A stretch of 64,000 nt of DNA, taken from positions 372,001 through 436,000 of the forward strand of contig JAWNZC010000116.1 in the NCBI GenBank assembly GCA_035771165.1. Direction: 5' to 3'. This document shows positions 22,990-50,430 of the stretch, one piece after another (within the stretch, counting starts at the first letter, position 1; every line of letters starts with the position of its first letter). The translations under genes and the position numbers were made by a program. Origin of the DNA: Paragorgia papillata (taxonomy: Eukaryota; Cnidaria; Anthozoa; Scleralcyonacea; Coralliidae). The notes under the pieces were generated by a model. The model saw only the letters and a program-made list of their open reading frames with translations. It was not told the origin of the DNA and made no database searches.

Positions 22990-23925
22990 CATTGTTGCCT
23001 CCCTTGCTTCAGGAGGGGGGAGGTTGTAGAAACAAGTGTTTCAGGAAAGAGGGAGGTTGGAGGAACAAGTGTTTGGGGATGAGGGGAGGTGGCAGGAGCA
23101 AGTGTTTGGGGAGGAGGGGAAGTGGGAGGAACAAGTGTTTTGGGGGTGGGGGGAGGTGAGAGGAACAAGTGTTCTGGGATGAGGTGAGAGGAACAAGTCA
23201 TTCTGGGATGAAGGGAGAGGAACAAGTGTTTTGGGGATGAGGGGAGAGGAACAAGTGTTCTGGGATGAGGGGAGGTGGCAGGAACAAGTGTTTTGGGGGT
23301 TGGGGGAGGTGAGAGGAACAAGTGTTCTGGGATGAGGGGAGGTGGCAGGAACAAGTGTTTTGGGGGTTTGGGGGAGGTAAGAGGAACAAGTGTTCTGGGA
23401 TGAGGGGAGAGGAACAAGTGTTTTGGGGATGAGGGGAGAGGAACAAGTGTTCTGGGATGAGGGGAGAGGAACAAGTGTTCTGGGATGAGGGGAGGTGGCA
23501 GGAACAAGTGTTTTGGGGGTTTGGGGGAGGTGAGAGGAACAAGTGTTCTGGGATGAGGGGAGGTGGCAGGAACAAGTGTTTTGGGGGTGGGGGGAGGTGG
23601 GGGGAACAAGTGTTCTGGGATGAGGTGAGAGGAACAAGTGTTTTGGGGTGGGAGGAGGTGGGAGGAACAAGTGTTTTGGGGTGGGGGGAGGTGGGAGGAA
23701 CAAGTGTTTTGGGGACGAGAGGAGGTGGGAGGAACAAGTGTTCTGGGATAGGGGAAGTTAGGTTGCAGGAACAAGTGTTCTGGGATGGAGGGAGGTGAGA
23801 GAAACAAGTGTTTTTGGGTGGGGGGAGGTGGGAGAAACAAGTGTTTTTGGGTGGGGGGAGGTGATGGGAACAAGTGTTTTTTGGGGGGGGGAGGAACAAG
23901 TGTTCTGGGATGGGGGTGGCAACTT
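22990..23925 (+). repeat. G-rich minisatellite (GGAACAAGTGTTYTGGG...)n
   Basis: About 25 units of roughly 30-45 bp: GAGGAACAAGTGTTTTGGGG followed by a variable G-rich spacer (GTGGGGGGAGGTG, ATGAGGGGAGA). It begins about 75 bp beyond the sulfatase stop codon. Runs of 4-7 G recur in each unit, giving strong G-quadruplex potential on the plus strand. Open frames of 100-300 aa in both strands are repeat artefacts. Confidence 0.95.
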
Positions 23926-24140
23926 CAAAGTACAACTACTTGGTACCAGTGCTCAGATATGATAAGTGGTTAGTCGCAGTATGTGTAAGAAGCAACTGTA
24001 TTTTATAAAATTTCACATTACTCTTCTTGCATTGAATGCATACAGTACATGTACATGTGCATTTTAAAGTTCGAGCGCCGAGTAAAAAGCCTGGGTACGA
24101 GGTTTCGTGACACAATAATGGGCAATACACGAAGTAAACA

Positions 24141-40985
<16,845 letters not shown>

Positions 40986-41184
40986 GCACAGATATGGCTT
41001 TTTGTACATAAAGGTTTATTATTTATTATAAGTTTATTTCGCCAAACGGGCTATATGTTAACTAGATAAATTGGGATTAATGAGAAGCTATACATCTTAC
41101 GTTCTTTAATAAAGAAATCAGGGCAGAAAGTGGCGTCCCCTCGGCCACATTTCGCCCACGGTGAAGCACACACTCCGGCGACGG

Positions 41185-41332
41185 AGAGCAAGGTCCATAA
41201 CAGTGAGGGCCCTTACCTTCACCCTGATCTTCGCTTCTCTCGGTAACTTCACCATGGGGAAGCCCGGCTGGGACACGAGAGCAAGGTCCATAATAGTAAG
41301 GGCCCTTACTCTCACTCTGACTTTCGCTTCTC
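41185..41332 (+). repeat. 55-bp direct duplication downstream of UTP25
   Basis: 41185-41239 and 41278-41332 are similar 55-bp units (AGAGCAAGGTCCATAA...GGGCCCTTAC...TTCGCTTCTC). Frames are open on both strands, but no family is recognised. Confidence 0.6.
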
Positions 41333-41339
41333 CAGCTTT

Positions 41340-43281
41340 TTCTGGGGGCCCCTACCTGCAGAAAACCGCACTTTCCATCACTCTTCACATTCTCATCTCA
41401 TCACAAATTATCCACAAAGATTTGCGTGACTTATTTTAAAAATAAAAACAGAGAAGAGTTACTAGAAATTTGTACAGAAGTACGGATGGTCAAATTTTAA
41501 GCGAGATTAAAGGGGATTGCAAATGTGACATCTTGGCCCGGTATAGCAATTAAGCTTAGGGCAATTTGCGTAAGAACTTGGTCTTAAAGGTTCAGAAATT
41601 CTCCATAATTGTTGGGTAACTCGTATTTTACAATCGAATTAATGTACAGCTTTAATTAATTTTGACGTTTGCAGCTCAGAATTTTAACATGAGACAATCG
41701 AGGCTGTTATATACCAAAGACTTTCGTTTGCCAAAGATGAAATCCTATTGGTCAAATCATGGTCACGTGTTGTTCAACAAACTCAATGTTTCTTTCTACC
41801 GAGGGAAACATTGCACTGTTTCCCTCTGACGTCAACAATGAAGAAGGAAACAGTTCAATGTTTACCTCTGACGTCAGCTTTAATCATGCGCTGTTCACGT
41901 GAATACACAATGATTATTGCATCAGATCAAGAACTTTGGACTTTTCGGAACATTTTGAAAACAAGACTACAAGAGCTGTTTCGAGCTTGTTTGGTACGAA
42001 ATAGTCCATTTTCCAAAGGAAAGCATATATCTATACATATCTTCAAAGAAGGTCTGAAGAAAATCTGGATAAATTTAAAGCTGTTCTTTGTACTTGTCGA
42101 GTCTGGTGTATTTGTTCAGTTGAATTGAAATACGAAGACAAAGTCAAAGTGTTTTGGTAAGTCTTTTTGCCTTTTACAAGTTTCGAAGTGTTTTGGTAAG
42201 TCTTTTTGCCTTTTACAAGTTTCGAGTCAGTTTGGTATTTTGTATTTTAAAAGTCTTTCGTATAAAACAAAACGCTTGTCTCGGGCTAAAGCCCTCGGGT
42301 GACATTGAAGCCTTCGGGTCCGTAAAACTCGGTGTTTCCCTCGGCGCCATAGAGCTTTGACCACAGGCGCTCCAGTTTCAAGGTGTGGCAGCCTGCAGTG
42401 CGGGTATTTTAACAGCGCAATAATTTAAAATATACTATGAATTTATATAAGCCCGTAAACAATAACGGATTGTTGTAAATCTCAACATTTAGTCATCTCA
42501 CTCTCCCCTCTCACACTTAATGCCGAGGAATAACTGAAATGTCTCAGCTTATTTTTAAGGCTCATTCTTGCCATAGTAACATGCATGGACAAAAAAATTA
42601 TTTGCAAATTTTTTACAATTATATTATATATACAGTACTCTACAATTTCTATATCGTATTATAAAATAGGTTGCGTCTTACGCACGCTGTGATTGGTCAA
42701 TTACCGTGTTTATATCAGGCTATGTAAACACGGTTGTGATGTCACGGCACATTTTTTAGCCTTATTTCATAAAAGAAATAGAAAATGGATGCCCTGTGTT
42801 TATATAACCTGATGCAAACACTCGAGTGAGTTGGGAGAATTCTAAAGTACTTATGTAAACCCTCGCCTACGGCTCGGGTTCACATAAACTTTCGAATTCT
42901 CCCAACTCACTCTCGTGTTTGCATCAGGCTATATAAACACGGGCGGCCATTTTCTATTTCTTAAATATAGATTTCTATATTCAACAATCTCTAAATTATG
43001 TACTACAATGTGTTCACTGCATTCTATTTCTATATTACATACTACAATTTCTATATTATATGTACAGTATATACAATGAGCAGCCGAACTGTGTGGAATT
43101 CAAGCCCAAGGCGACAAGTTGTATTATATACCTGATAGAACACGAACATGAATATTGTTGGTACTCGTCGTCGTACACCTGATTTTTCTTGAGTTTCCCT
43201 CATGAAATATTACCAGTACAGTACAGTAGCTACAGTACAGTACGGTAAAATCTCATATATGATTTAATTTTGATTGTGCTG
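41340..43281. other. Intergenic between UTP25 and Schlafen-like gene
   Basis: No gene is supported. 41748-41900 has TGACGTCA-containing internal repeats (GGAAACANTGCACTGTTTCC-like). 42150-42240 holds a short tandem (GTGTTTTGGTAAGTCTTTTT repeated). 42770-42962 is a palindrome. Confidence 0.45.
42770..42962. repeat. ~190-bp palindrome with CTCGCCTACGGCTCGGGTT apex
   Basis: AAGAAATAGAAAATGG...CCTGATGCAAACACTCGAGTG pairs with CTCGTGTTTGCATCAGGCTA...CCATTTTCTATTTCTT. The half ATCAGGCTATGTAAACACGG also occurs just upstream (about 42714), suggesting a partial second copy. Confidence 0.85.
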
Positions 43282-46255
43282 TCATTCATCAGCAGTCTCG
43301 TCATGTTCTTGCCTTTCGTGTCCTTTCCTGTTTTGCAACAACTTTTCAGTGAAAAAAGCTATACGGTTTTGAGAATACTCCTTCATTTCATTGAAGCAAC
43401 ATTTTTCCGATTCACTCTTTGCTTGGTTTGAGTGCCTGAGTCCCGCTTCGAGAAACATCTGACCACCTCCACTTTCCTGCGAACGTCGGTACCATAAAGC
43501 TGATTCTACGAAATGAGATTGAATTTCACGGAGAGGGCTTTTCGGATAGGTCGTCCAAACAAACTGATCCATTTCTTTCATCTCCGAAATTGCTAACTTC
43601 ATATCTTCGTCAGTGAACTCTCCTTGTATTATATCGCCTGCCAATGTGAACTTTAGGCGTAACAAGATACGATTAATAAACACTTTCAGTTGAATATCTA
43701 CGATTCGCTTTGACCTGGTGTCACATCTCATTAAATGTTCAACGGCTTTGTTGTAAAATTCTTCGGCTTCATATCGGAATTTATCGGCTTCGTGTTGACT
43801 ACGCGCTTTACCTATACAAGGATTTAACATTTATTATATAAAATAGAGTGGTTTATTTACTTTATTGACTTTTCCGCCACTAATAAAATCGATGTGTGAT
43901 TATTCATGATAATCTCACATGTGTCGTTTATCATGAAACGCATTAGAATTTACTACTGCACTATTTTTGTAGGGCAATACGACTATTTTATAAAATAAAC
44001 AGAACAATACATGGATGCTTTGTATTGAACAGGATATACGGCCTCCAACAACAATCGAAATAAATTTCATATTTCCGCACAGTCATGCATGTATTATTCT
44101 CTATTGAAGTTATAGTGAACGAATTAGAATTGACTTCAGAGTTTCAAAAATTCGGCAACCGTGCTTTAATGAAATTAAAGGACATTGGCAACAAAAATTA
44201 AGTTTGTCTAATTTGAAAGAACTCGTAAAATTGTTGCAGAAGATCCTTTACGATTTTTTCGTATCTTTCTTCGTTTTCAAGATATTTCAATTTGTTTAAT
44301 ATGTAAATGAATGGTCTCTGACGTCATGAGCAGGGTACAGTATTTTCACACGTAGAAGAATCAGTTATATCTCTAAATTTTTTAAACGAAATCACTTGAA
44401 ACTGTGCACATAAAAACGCCTTGTGACACTGAACATTTCATAACTGATGTTGCTTTGTGTAAAAATACTGTACCCTGCTCATGACGTCAGAGCCCATCTC
44501 ATTTACATATTAAACGAATTGAAATATCTTGAAAACGAAGAAAGATATGAAAAAATTGTAAAAGATCTTCTATTACAATTTTACGAGTTCTTTCAAATTA
44601 AACAAACTTCATTTTTATTGCCAATACCCTTTAAGGCACGGTTATTAAAGCATGCCTGAGCGACGTTGCGCATTCCAGAAGAGGGTGTCATATGGTACAT
44701 ATTGTCCAATCAGAACTCGCAAGTACGAAAATCGAATATTAAATGTCTATAACAGTTTACCTGCAAGGATGCCTGCCACTGTGCCAACGAGAGTGAAAAT
44801 CGATGCTGTCAAAACGCTTACGGGAACGGTTTCCACTAAGGACAAACCATTTTTGGCCTTGTCATAACAATCTTCATAGTTTTCCGAACACCGTTCCATT
44901 GCTATCTCCAAATACAGCTTTACTACCTCGAAGCATCGGACATTTGTAGACCTAGGCATCAGTTGGGCGAACTTTTTAAGGCCGTCTTCAGCTTTTGCGA
45001 AAAGCCCTTTTCTAAAGGAAGCATTGATTTTCTTGCCCAATATAAAGAGCTCGACGTCTTTGTCTCCATCTTCTAGTGCAAACGCCGTGGCCTTTCTGCG
45101 AAACTCTTTCCAGTAACCATTATTGATGAGTGTTTGGAGTTCTTCGTGTAATGAGTTGAACACTTTCTCGAGCTTCTCAGAGCTCCAAGAGCACCGTCCT
45201 ATTGCACTAGGGATTCCAATGTCTTGTTTAGACTGCCACATGAGAGGATAGAGAAATCTCTCTTTCCATGTGTCGAACTTCATTCCCTCGACTTGATATT
45301 GGTGATTACTCTCAACAATATGGTAACACTCTGGTTTTTCGGTAAAAACTCCTCCTGGACGCTGGGCCACAAAAACAACGACAACAAAGGTATTTGTAAT
45401 TTCATTTCCCACGCCGTCTTTCACGGGCTCGAAATAGACTTCCCAATGTGTCCCCCTTTTCGGTTGGCAATTAGCAGGCCAAGTCATTCCGTTAATGGTA
45501 TTAGTAATTTCCCCGATTATTTCTCCTTTTTCTTGAATTTCTTCTCCCATTACTAGACCCTCATCGTTTATTCCGACATATATGTTTCCTCCGCAATAAT
45601 TGGCGAAAGCGGAAACATAGCAAACAAACTTATTACTTTTTCCGGTTAGGCGTTTGGCCATGGTAACCTTTTTGCTTTTGGTGCTTTTTAATTGTTTAAA
45701 TTGGGTTGTCTCCGATTCACGTAATTCTGTCACTTTGTCTTTAACGAAAAACTTTTGGTGACTGTTGATTTCGGTGGCTGTTTGGAAACTTTTCTTGTTA
45801 AATTGTATCATTTTTCTGATACATTCTGGTTGCGAGGGAGGAACGCGTATTACTTGAGTATGGCTTGGTACAAAAAAGTTGTAGTCCACCGTGAACAGTC
45901 TATCGGTGCTTTTTATGTTTATGACAATTTTGTCACCGCATACTTCCAATATCAGATTTGAAACCCATTCGGCACAAGTTGTAAGCTCTTGAATTTTCTG
46001 CTCTATAATTCTGATGCAATCGGACAAGTCTTTTCTCGATGGAGGGTCGGTGATGTACAATTTGAGCTTTCCGCCTCCACTATTCAGCAAAGCACATATA
46101 CAAGAAATGATCAACTGCAGTTGACAGGTTTTTGCTTGACCTTTAGACTTCTCGGTGGCCGGCAATTTCTCGTTGGTGACCCATTTCGTGGGCGATATTT
46201 TAACTTTGGCGACATATTTCCCCCTTTTCTTTATAATTTTGCACGTAGTCGACAT
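43282..46255 (-). CDS. Schlafen-like AlbA_2-domain protein with membrane helix (2 exons)
   Basis: Exons 44761-46255 and 43282-43811 (GT-AG, 2025 nt, 674 aa). The first ~170 residues include LNSGGGKLKLYI, like the first half of the Schlafen core. Residues about 177-300 form the AlbA_2/Schlafen domain: ESETTQFKQLK, then SAFANYCGGNIYVGINDEG. In vertebrate Schlafen RNases the active site is E-x4-E plus a later Asp. Here the motif is E180-x4-Q185 with D231 kept, so one catalytic Glu is Gln. A hydrophobic segment (VLTASIFTLVGTVAGILAG, about 479-498) crosses the splice junction and predicts a membrane anchor. It is followed by a charged helical region of about 170 residues. No helicase C-terminus. 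Role unknown; an innate-immunity or RNA-binding role is inference. The intron carries a TTAA foldback. Confidence 0.85.
44179..44630. mobile_element. Long foldback MITE, TTAA-type, copy 2
   Basis: AGGACATTGGCAACAAAAAT to TTTTATTGCCAATACCCT, flanked by TTAA on both sides (44175-44178; 44631-44634). Same family as 2939-3398. In the Schlafen-like intron. Confidence 0.88.
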
Positions 46256-46865
46256 TCTGTACGAGGCTTAACTATTTTGCAAAGGTGTTTTTATATCTAA
46301 ATAAATATTGAGAAAATATTAAAATGTGTGAAATGCGACGTAGAGAAGCACTTTGCTTAACTCTTTCCCGCGAAAACGAAAGAAAAATTAGACATATAAA
46401 TGAAACCTCTGCCAACTTTCGGTCGACATTCCACTTTGACTCAACACTGAGACCGATAGGTAGATACTTTTAATGGAGCAAAACTTTCTGCGCCGAACCG
46501 AAGGTCAACATCAGTAGTGATAGCCGCTTTGTTTTCCAGCTCTGTTTAAAGAGACTGATACTCAGGTTAGCTATGTTTCAAATTATCGCTCTAAAATATA
46601 ATTATTTCACACAAAAAAATTACAGAGTAATTGTTCTTGAATACTATTTACTTTATGTAAAATGTGAGCGAGTAAGACAGCGATGTGCTCGCAGGCTAGA
46701 CAGATACCGACCCAATCTCGTTCCCAGAGCCCAACGTTCCCCACCCGGGAAACGAGAGACTCTGGGATAATCGGTTTCAAATCGTTACCGGTTATTGGCT
46801 GAATAGTGAGCATGAGTTCGTCTGAAGTGACCGGAAGTAGAATTAATAAAACCAAAATAACAAAG

Positions 46866-47069
46866 ATGTCGGACGACAAGATTCCAGTGAAGACGTTGCC
46901 GCGATCGATATCTTCGCTGTATGTGTGTAGATGCTGTAATTCGAGCTTCGCCAGCAACCCCATTGACTTGTTTGGGGAAAAGTCAAACAAGGAGAACATA
47001 CTATCCAGATTCCGCTCGGATATTACGCATGCGTACCTCAACCGGAATAACAAGAATCCTGTGATTTGA
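46866..47069 (+). pseudogene. Captured promoter/first exon of unknown Cys-rich protein
   Basis: The best-preserved of three copies. Upstream are a CCAAT-type box (inverse, TTATTGGCTG at about 46791) and an ETS-like CCGGAAGT (about 46830). The frame then reads MSDDKIPVKTLPRSISSLYV, CRCCNSSFASNPIDLFGEKS and NKENILSRFRS...NRNNKNPVI before a stop. The CRCC motif could be half of a zinc-binding knuckle. An upstream in-frame ATG exists at 46806. It may be a real short gene duplicated by the element or, more likely, a transduplicated exon 1. Not recognised. Confidence 0.5.
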
Positions 47070-48135
47070 AACGGATTATCCCAGAGTGTAGATAGATAGA
47101 TAGATAGATTTTATTTAACCACGCTAGCATCGTCAGCAAAAGCTGGTTTCCACGATGGGCGTGTAAAGCAATATAAGCAAAATTACATTATTTACAAACA
47201 GAACGAAAATAACAGAACAGTACTCAGCTATATTACATTGGTTGTAGTTTCGGTATTTACATAGATATAGAGAAAATCTTAGTTTGTGTCAACATAAGTA
47301 GCAATTTTTCGTTTAAAGCTTGAAAAGGATTTACTGTCTCTTATGTTTGATGGTAGAGAATTCCATAATGAGGCGCCATCAAACATAAGACTTTTTTTCA
47401 CATTGTTTGGTTGTGGCAAACACACTTTAGAAGAACTGTCACGAAGATTGTGACTTAAGACGTCTTGCCTGAAAGTAAATAGTTTGTTCAGACATTCTGG
47501 CCCCATATTGTTAAGTATCTTAAACATGATTTTTGCTTTTGCCTTTTCCCTCTGTTGTTTTAATGGTTCCCATCCTAATGCATTTAAAACAGTTTCTTGG
47601 CTTACTTCATTAGGTAAATCTGCTATAATACGAGCAGCCCTGTTTTGAAGTTTTTGTAAATGTGTAGACTGTGTTTCACCAAACACATTCCAAACTTCAC
47701 AACAGTAATTAAAGTGTGGTTGTATTATATAGCATTATATACTGATAAAAGTGTTTTCCTGTCAACAAATTCTTTTAGACGTCGAAGGGCACCTAATCCC
47801 GAAGTAATTTTCTTACATATGCTTTCAGTGTTACTTTTCCAATTCAAGTGCTGGTCGATTATAACCCCCAGAGTTTTACTTTCAGATACTTGCTTAATTT
47901 GCTTGCCTTCAATATTAATATTTAGTTGACAATCATTGATTCGTTGTAGCATCTGTTGTGAACCAATCAATATAAATTCAGTTTTTGTTACATTCAGACT
48001 TAGTTTATTGGCTATGAGCCATTTCCGAAGATTTTCTAAGTCCGAGTTTACTGCAATCTCAATCTCATTTATCGTCTCTCCTGCTGCTGTTATATTCGTG
48101 TCATCAGCAAATAATCGAGCTTTAGTTTTGTTTAA

Positions 48136-50430
48136 AGTGGCAGTACGATCGAATTTTCACTTTGCGTTTTTTTTAGCCAAAATACTTCTTATGGTCCTAA
48201 TATGACTTACCATGTATTTAAAAACGATTTTAGAAAATGTTTTCTATCAGAATTCAAGCATCTTTTACGAGCACTTGGCTTGATTTCGAAATTTTTTGGA
48301 GCCTGCAATTTATCAATAGCGGTAGCTCGTTGTGACGTCATCTACTCAACACTCTACAAGAAGATTCATATATCCTACTATATACGTACATAGTTTAAAC
48401 GCGTCTTCCCGACTTATTCTACGTTTTTATATGTAACAAAGTTTCTTGAAAAGCAGTACAAAATTATGCCACCATCTCCTTGTGTTGCTCAAGGGTGTAG
48501 TAACTGCGCTGATCGTAATGCTGGCATTTCGCTTCACCAGAACCCCACAACTAAAAAGCGTCTTGTTTGGGTTTATTTTCGGTTAAACCATATCGCGCTA
48601 ATTTGAACCAACTTTGTTATTTGCTCTGCGCATTTTGCTGATCATTGTTTAGAAAGGCGTCACGTAAGGGGCCAAAGGTGCGAGCTTTTGTTGCCTAAAA
48701 GATGACTTAAACCCGTTAATATGGAAACCAAAAGTCCGTCGTCGAAGAGAAGCCAACGAAGAGTAACTGCACAAACTTGTTATGACTCGTGTTTCATTAT
48801 CGGATCAAATTTGCTCACACATGTAGCTAACAATAAAAATATTGCGTGGACCTTGAAAATTTTATAGGCCGTTAAAGAATTGTTCAGTTCGCAAAACGTG
48901 CAAGAAAACGCCAGAAATGTTAGCAGCGCCGAACGTGCACCTGAAATGCCATGCACCAGATATGAAGCCCTAAAGAGGTAAGTTGGTTATGTAAGGTAAA
49001 TCTCAATTTTTCCTGAACATCATAACATGTAATAAACAGTTACGCCGAATGAAGAAACCCGTACCGTACAAGAATGTACATATGCAAGAGAATACATTGC
49101 AGTTTCTCACGTACGTAAATCAATGTACTTCTGCGCGCCGCCGCTGTAAAATGACACTATGACAGTATTCAATAACAATATAATGCATGTAGTTTGTTTT
49201 GACAACCACTCAACCAGTATATTTTAATTTTAGGGTAGTCTACTGGAAATCGGAAGAGAAAACAAATGCCTGAAGAAGGTCCAGTTATTCAAAACAAAGA
49301 ATAGTTTAAGTAGAAAGACGGCAGTACTATTCAGATACAAAAAAAAAGGGCCGCGCAGTTAATAGTAGACAGTATATAAACGGATAAAAATGTTACATAT
49401 ATTCATGATATATTATAATAAAATACAACTATTGGTAATAGCAAAATACTATGATATGGTTCAGCTACATGTAAATGCATATACAGTATGGTGACAATGA
49501 CGTATTTAGATTTTATCAATTATATTCTAGATGTTACATATAAATACGACAACAGATGATGTTAGAAATGTAATCAGGTCTGCGTCGGACGTCGAACGCC
49601 GTGTGTAAAATATATCCGTGGCTCCTAATAAAATGCGTAGTAAACAAACGACGTTGAATCCTGGGTGTTCGGTAATACAGCGAGTTTGATTCTCCGTACC
49701 GTCGGGCCGTCCAAGCACAGTTAGTTTTTTCCGGCACGGCTCCAATCTCACAACAGCAACGACACCTTCAAGAGAGCAACACGAACACTTTAATTATACA
49801 CCTAACCACACAACCGATATTCTCTCAATAATAAAATTTTAATAACTACGTACCATGATTGCACTGGGACTTCGTGATTGCACTGGGACTTCATGGTTTA
49901 ATAAAACGTCTTGAAAAATGAAAATTCCTGCTGTTCTTGTTGTTCTCTTGTATTCTCCTTCATATTCTAAAATTATGTGCGCTTCCTCTGGTGCGCTTCT
50001 TCCTCATATAGTCATTACAAGCGGCTCTAGATCGTTGTCAAACACTTCATTGTTGACCCCATCCATACCAGCAATGTCCGCATAAATTTCGCTTTCGCTG
50101 TCAGAGTTTCTAGAACTCGACTCGGAAGGTGAAGACGTTTTTAACAAAACAGGTATAACAAATCAACAAGACGTTCTCTATAGTTTGGCTGGTTTATCAC
50201 GCGTTTGTGTTGAGTAGATGACGTCACAAAGTAGTACCGCTGTCTGATTTCGCGGACTCCAAAAACGCAATGGCGGAGTGATTTTATGCCAAATTATACG
50301 ACATTTAATCGATGTTTATGCACTCAAATCAACCTTAAAGTTGCTTTTACTCTTATATTTGTATAACTTCTAAGCATAAGAAGTGATTAAGCCGCAAAAA
50401 TCGTTAACGATTTTCGGTCGTACTGCCACT
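48136..50430 (+). mobile_element. TTAA-flanked THAP-bearing DNA transposon (Kolobok-like)
   Basis: Terminal inverted repeats AGTGGCAGTACGA..., flanked by TTAA on both sides (48132-48135; 50431-50434). Removing it and one TTAA restores the LINE reading frame (PECL / NKTKARLFADD). It contains a degraded THAP-domain start. TTAA duplication plus THAP points to Kolobok. A short inverted region TGAGTAGATGACGTCA (50213) / TGACGTCATCTACTCA (48334) forms sub-terminal repeats. Confidence 0.88.
48466..48706 (+). pseudogene. Degenerate THAP domain of transposase
   Basis: MPPSPCVAQGCSN, then GISLHQNPTTKKRLVWVYF, a stop codon, then NFVICSAHFADHCLERR. This reproduces the C-x4-C ... W ... C-x2-H layout of THAP zinc fingers. 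An in-frame stop (near 48606) and loss of the rest show decay. No transposase catalytic domain is recognisable to 50430. Confidence 0.7.

Noticed and set aside
22968..23935. Overlapping 220-301-aa Pro/His/Cys-rich minus-strand frames
   Set aside because: Translated G-rich minisatellite; several frames are equally open, with no domain.
41077..41439. 103-aa minus and 92-aa plus frames downstream of UTP25
   Set aside because: Generated by a 55-bp duplication without stops; no family recognised and no splice support.
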